This document shows, one piece after another, positions 45,036-47,458 of a stretch of 47,458 nucleotides of DNA; position 1 is the first letter of the stretch; every line of letters begins with the position of its first letter. Source of the stretch: Melioribacteraceae bacterium (lineage in GTDB: Bacteria; Bacteroidota; Ignavibacteria; Ignavibacteriales; Melioribacteraceae); contig JAIPBD010000029.1 in NCBI GenBank assembly GCA_021739765.1, positions 1 to 47,458 of the forward strand. Reading direction: 5' to 3'. Below the pieces are notes generated by a model. The model worked only from the letters and a program-made list of their open reading frames with translations. It was not told the DNA's origin and did no database searches. Position numbers and translations under genes: made by a program.

Positions 45036-46298
45036 TCATTTTGTAGAGTCCAATTCCGCTAAATATTCTGTTAACTCTCGTCGCATTTTTTGGGATATCT
45101 GAGTATCAGTTTCCGGATAATAAGGTTTATCCTCATTCGGATCTTCGCTAACATTAAATAATTTGGTATCTCTATATAATTTCCATTCTTTGTTTCTGAT
45201 CCAAGCCTCACCGTGCCATTCTTGATAAGCCCATTTACGTGAAACCGAATCTTCATTACTTAACTGTCTTTTAAAACTTTTCCCATCAATTTTTAAGTTC
45301 TTAGGTTTTTCTTGTTCGGCAAGTCCTAAAAAAGTTGGAAAGAAGTCTGTAAAATCAATCAGGTTTTCATTCACTGAACCTGGTTTGAGTTTACCTTTCC
45401 AATTAACTACAAGTGGCACGTGAGTTCCTGTATCTTTCATACTTTTTTTCCCGCCCGGAATTTTCCGATCGCCCATATTTGAGATAATACCCTCCGGAGT
45501 TCCGTTATCAGTTGTAAAAATTATAATCGTATCCTCCGCTAATCCGCTATTGTTCAACGCTTCAGTGAACTCACCAATTATTCGATCAAGATTTGCAACC
45601 ATATCAGCATAGCTTTGATACTCACCATTCGGTCCAACCGGCTCCTTATATTTGCCTCCGGTTTTCGCAAAATGTGTAAGCAGCATCGGATAATAAAGAA
45701 AGAATGGCTGATCTTTTGATCGATGCATGAATTCTATTGAAAAATCCTGCAATACATCCGGGCCATATCTATCGGAAATATTTTCTTTTACTTTTCCGTT
45801 CTCCCAAATCCACGGATTCCAGTATCTCGGACCTTCATGCCAACCCCAGCAACAGTATTCATCAAAACCTTTTCTGTTAATAAATGATGGATCGTCACCA
45901 ATTTTTCCGAATTGCCACTTCCCGACTATGGCTGTTCTATAACCAGCATTTTGAAGCAACGATGAGATTGTAGTTTCATTCTCGGGTAAAACTCCCCATT
46001 CTTCTCCGGTTCGAAAAGTGTATCGACCTGTTAGAAGTTGAGTTCGAGATGGACTGCAAACAGGTGCGCTATAGCAGTAAGTAAATTTCATTCCAGTCGC
46101 CGCCAGCTTATCAATATTTGGTGTATTATATGAAGTTCCACCATTGAAACCGGGCACTTCATATCCCATATCATCTACAAGAAATAAAACTATATTTGGT
46201 TTCTTATTACTCTGAATTGAGCAATTGTTCAACCAAATCGGAAGCGACGATAACGCCAATCCGGTCGCTGTATTTTTAATGAAGTCTCTTCTTTTCAT
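45036..46298 (-). CDS. Sulfatase, Tat-type lipoprotein (short)
   Basis: At 420 residues this is the shortest sulfatase in the window. Leader 'MKRRDFIKNTATGLALSSLPIWLNNC' has a twin arginine at 3-4 and lipobox C26. The formylglycine motif is C81-S-P-S-R ('VCSPSRTQLLTGRY'). 'IVLFLVDDMGYEVPGFNGG', 'TAIVGKWQFGKIG' (the usual GKWH has Q in place of H) and 'IIIFTTDNGTPEG' are the remaining core segments. The missing histidine of GKWH is odd and may alter activity or specificity. It lies 50 bp ahead of the beta-helix array and 140 bp after the DUF202 gene, and is probably the first gene of this transcript. Confidence 0.88.
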   Translation of the reverse strand: MKRRDFIKNTATGLALSSLPIWLNNCSIQSNKKPNIVLFLVDDMGYEVPGFNGGTSYNTPNIDKLAATGMKFTYCYSAPVCSPSRTQLLTGRYTFRTGEEWGVLPENETTISSLLQNAGYRTAIVGKWQFGKIGDDPSFINRKGFDEYCCWGWHEGPRYWNPWIWENGKVKENISDRYGPDVLQDFSIEFMHRSKDQPFFLYYPMLLTHFAKTGGKYKEPVGPNGEYQSYADMVANLDRIIGEFTEALNNSGLAEDTIIIFTTDNGTPEGIISNMGDRKIPGGKKSMKDTGTHVPLVVNWKGKLKPGSVNENLIDFTDFFPTFLGLAEQEKPKNLKIDGKSFKRQLSNEDSVSRKWAYQEWHGEAWIRNKEWKLYRDTKLFNVSEDPNEDKPYYPETDTQISQKMRRELTEYLAELDSTK

Positions 46299-46412
46299 TT
46301 ATCTACATTCCAAATTCTTGGTATAGGCGGAATAAAAAAATTGTTTAGATGATATTCAAATATGTCAGTCGGAATTAATCTTACTTTCTGCAATTGTTTC
46401 CATTGTCACCAA

Positions 46413-46433
46413 CTTCAATACTTGTATTTGAAG
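46413..46433 (-). terminator. Hairpin after the DUF202 gene
   Basis: CTTCAA and TTGAAG form a 6-bp stem around nine bases, six bases after the DUF202 stop on the minus strand. The inner bases can pair further with a bulge. No T-run follows, so termination would be weak. The rest of the 140-bp gap (46299-46438) shows no clear promoter to me, although the sulfatase transcript may begin there. Confidence 0.25.
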
Positions 46434-46438
46434 CTCAG

Positions 46439-46756
46439 TTAAGTGATACTATTTTCACCAGTCTTATAAATCTTTAATAATCTAACTCTTGTTTTAAAGA
46501 ATTGCTTTAATCCGATTAGCATAACAATCAAAGCTAATCCCATCAGAGCAACACCAAGGAAATTAAAGAATAAATCCGGAAGTAATTTTATAAGTGTAAA
46601 ACCTGAAGCCGTAAACATTACAAATGTTCGGGTATAGGATAAAAGTGTACGTTCATTAGCCAGCATCGTTCTATCGAAAGCAAGATGGTCTCTCATGATC
46701 ATCTCATCAGGTTCATATGCAAAATATTTTTTAGATGTATATTTTTTTGGAGTCAT
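46439..46756 (-). CDS. DUF202 family small membrane protein
   Basis: This 105-residue protein has the DUF202 signature 'RDHLAFDRTMLANERTLLSYTRTFVMF' (about 21-47), then two clear membrane helices ('SGFTLIKLLPDLFFNFLG' and 'VALMGLALIVMLIGLKQFF'). The family includes YidH-type inner-membrane proteins of unknown function. It is not obviously part of the glycan cluster: it sits between a strong terminator upstream and a 140-bp gap downstream. ATG 46756 has no Shine-Dalgarno, and only ten bases separate it from the terminator stem, so a promoter is hard to place between them. It may be expressed by read-through. Confidence 0.8.
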   Translation of the reverse strand: MTPKKYTSKKYFAYEPDEMIMRDHLAFDRTMLANERTLLSYTRTFVMFTASGFTLIKLLPDLFFNFLGVALMGLALIVMLIGLKQFFKTRVRLLKIYKTGENSIT

Positions 46757-46765
46757 TTTAATTAA

Positions 46766-46790
46766 GGAGCGGAAGTAGAACTTCCGCTCC
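46766..46790 (-). terminator. Strong intrinsic terminator of the T9SS-type gene
   Basis: GGAGCGGAAG and CTTCCGCTCC are perfect 10-bp arms around a 5-base loop. On the minus strand the stem begins 25 bases after the stop codon of the partial secreted protein and is followed by TTAATTAAAA. GC content of the stem is far above the surroundings. This is the clearest terminator in the window and marks the right boundary of the cluster. Confidence 0.75.
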
Positions 46791-46814
46791 CAAAGATATT
46801 AGTTTAAAAGAGTT

Positions 46815-47458
46815 TTATTTAAGTAACAACATCTTTCTTGTTTCAGATTTATTGTCAAATTGTACATTGTAGATATAAATACCTGATGACAATCTACCGG
46901 CATCAAACTGCAATTTATGAATCCCGGCATCGAATTCACGGTTCGCAAGAGTTGTAACCAACTGTCCGATTATGTTGTAAATCTTAACTTCTACAAATCC
47001 TGTTTTATTAAGAGCAAACTGAATCGTAGTAGTAGGATTGAACGGATTAGGATAATTTTGGCTCAACTTAAACTCGGTTGGTAATTCTCCATCTTCTACT
47101 CCAACAGCAGTTGTTGTTCCCCACCGCGTATCACCGATATTAGCTCCATCCGAGGCAGCGCCGATTAATTCCGAGCCTTCGACCAATGCAAAATTACCGT
47201 TCGTTGTATCAGCGAACATTGGATCCACAAAGAATAACGAAGTTGAATCGACTATTACACTATCTCCTGCGAACAAATCACTTACATCCCACAATGCTGT
47301 GTATGATAGTGTATTGCCTGCTCCATCTAATCTTATCGATTCTTTTGCTTTATTCCATTGTGCACTTGCTATTACATTCTGTATTGTCCAGCTATTTGTT
47401 ACATCACGGATATAAAGCATTTGATCCCGATAATCATGCAACGTTACATGATCTATCA
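46815..47458 (-). CDS. C-terminal part of a T9SS-sorted secreted protein (5' end outside window)
   Basis: The reading frame stays open to the last base of the window (about 214 residues visible), so the start lies beyond it. The TTG at 47441 is not a convincing start: the frame continues upstream as 'IDHVTLHD'. The visible part begins with beta-helix-like strands ('HVTLHDYRDQMLYIRDV', 'WTIQNVIASAQWNKAKE'), then 'DPMFADTTNGNFALVEGSELIGAASDGANIGDTRWG', the usual end of pectate-lyase-like or chondroitinase-like beta-helix proteins. It then reaches a C-terminal sorting domain 'LSQNYPNPFNPTTTIQFALN...SSGIYIYNVQFDNKSETRKMLLLK'. It differs from the four-copy array in all but the sorting domain. Role in polysaccharide binding or cleavage is inferred. 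Confidence 0.8.
   Translation of the reverse strand, partial: IDHVTLHDYRDQMLYIRDVTNSWTIQNVIASAQWNKAKESIRLDGAGNTLSYTALWDVSDLFAGDSVIVDSTSLFFVDPMFADTTNGNFALVEGSELIGAASDGANIGDTRWGTTTAVGVEDGELPTEFKLSQNYPNPFNPTTTIQFALNKTGFVEVKIYNIIGQLVTTLANREFDAGIHKLQFDAGRLSSGIYIYNVQFDNKSETRKMLLLK

Noticed and set aside
46766-46790. The 10-bp hairpin as a bidirectional terminator
   Set aside because: The plus-strand side is followed by CAAAGATATT with no T-run, and no plus-strand gene precedes it.
1-47458. tRNA, rRNA, CRISPR arrays or insertion sequences
   Set aside because: I saw no cloverleaf, no repeat-spacer pattern and no transposase on either strand.

Overview
The window is a 47.5-kb, AT-rich stretch in which every convincing gene lies on the minus strand, so transcription runs from position 47458 toward 1. 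Five secreted proteins end in a 'YPNPFNPST'-type C-terminal domain followed by a final lysine-ending strand. This is the type IX secretion (T9SS-like) sorting signature common in Bacteroidota, Ignavibacteriota and Calditrichota. Together with Tat-type lipoprotein leaders on sulfatases and weak Shine-Dalgarno sites, it suggests an Ignavibacteria-like member of the Bacteroidota/Chlorobiota group. No rRNA, tRNA, CRISPR array, insertion sequence or phage gene was seen.

Layout in transcription order. (a) 47458-46439: the 3' end of a T9SS-type secreted protein, a strong hairpin terminator, and a DUF202 membrane protein. (b) 46298-34154: a sulfatase, four tandem secreted beta-helix paralogs with C-terminal sorting domains, two more sulfatases and a PhoD-like phosphoesterase. 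(c) 34131-23245: a GH28 with no signal peptide, a sodium:solute symporter, and iolB-iolC-iolD-iolA-iolE-iolG for myo-inositol breakdown. (d) 23204-18262: a sulfatase without a signal peptide, a secreted metallophosphoesterase and a Tat-lipoprotein sulfatase. (e) A 513-bp gap carrying a LacI-operator-like palindrome. (f) 17748-356: GH106-like rhamnosidase, an unrecognised secreted protein, two GH115-like proteins, GH92 mannosidase, GH2 with a malectin-like tail, and two secreted GH28 paralogs. (g) 352-116: a broken fragment of a GH27-type alpha-galactosidase.

Taken together, the locus looks like a scavenging cluster for a complex, acidic, sulfated glycan or glycoconjugate. Predicted exported enzymes would remove galacturonate/rhamnose (GH28, GH106), glucuronate (GH115-like), mannose (GH92), beta-galactose or beta-glucuronate (GH2), sulfate (sulfatases) and phosphate (two phosphoesterases). 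A symporter would import inositol or a related small product, and the Iol enzymes would take it toward central metabolism. SusC/SusD, a transcription regulator, the sulfatase-maturing enzyme and IolJ are absent from the window. The combination of pectin-type hydrolases, five sulfatases, two phosphoesterases and a nearly complete iol pathway in one co-directional run is the most unusual feature. The substrate assignment is inference. Coordinates, motifs and junctions were read directly; no database search was possible.
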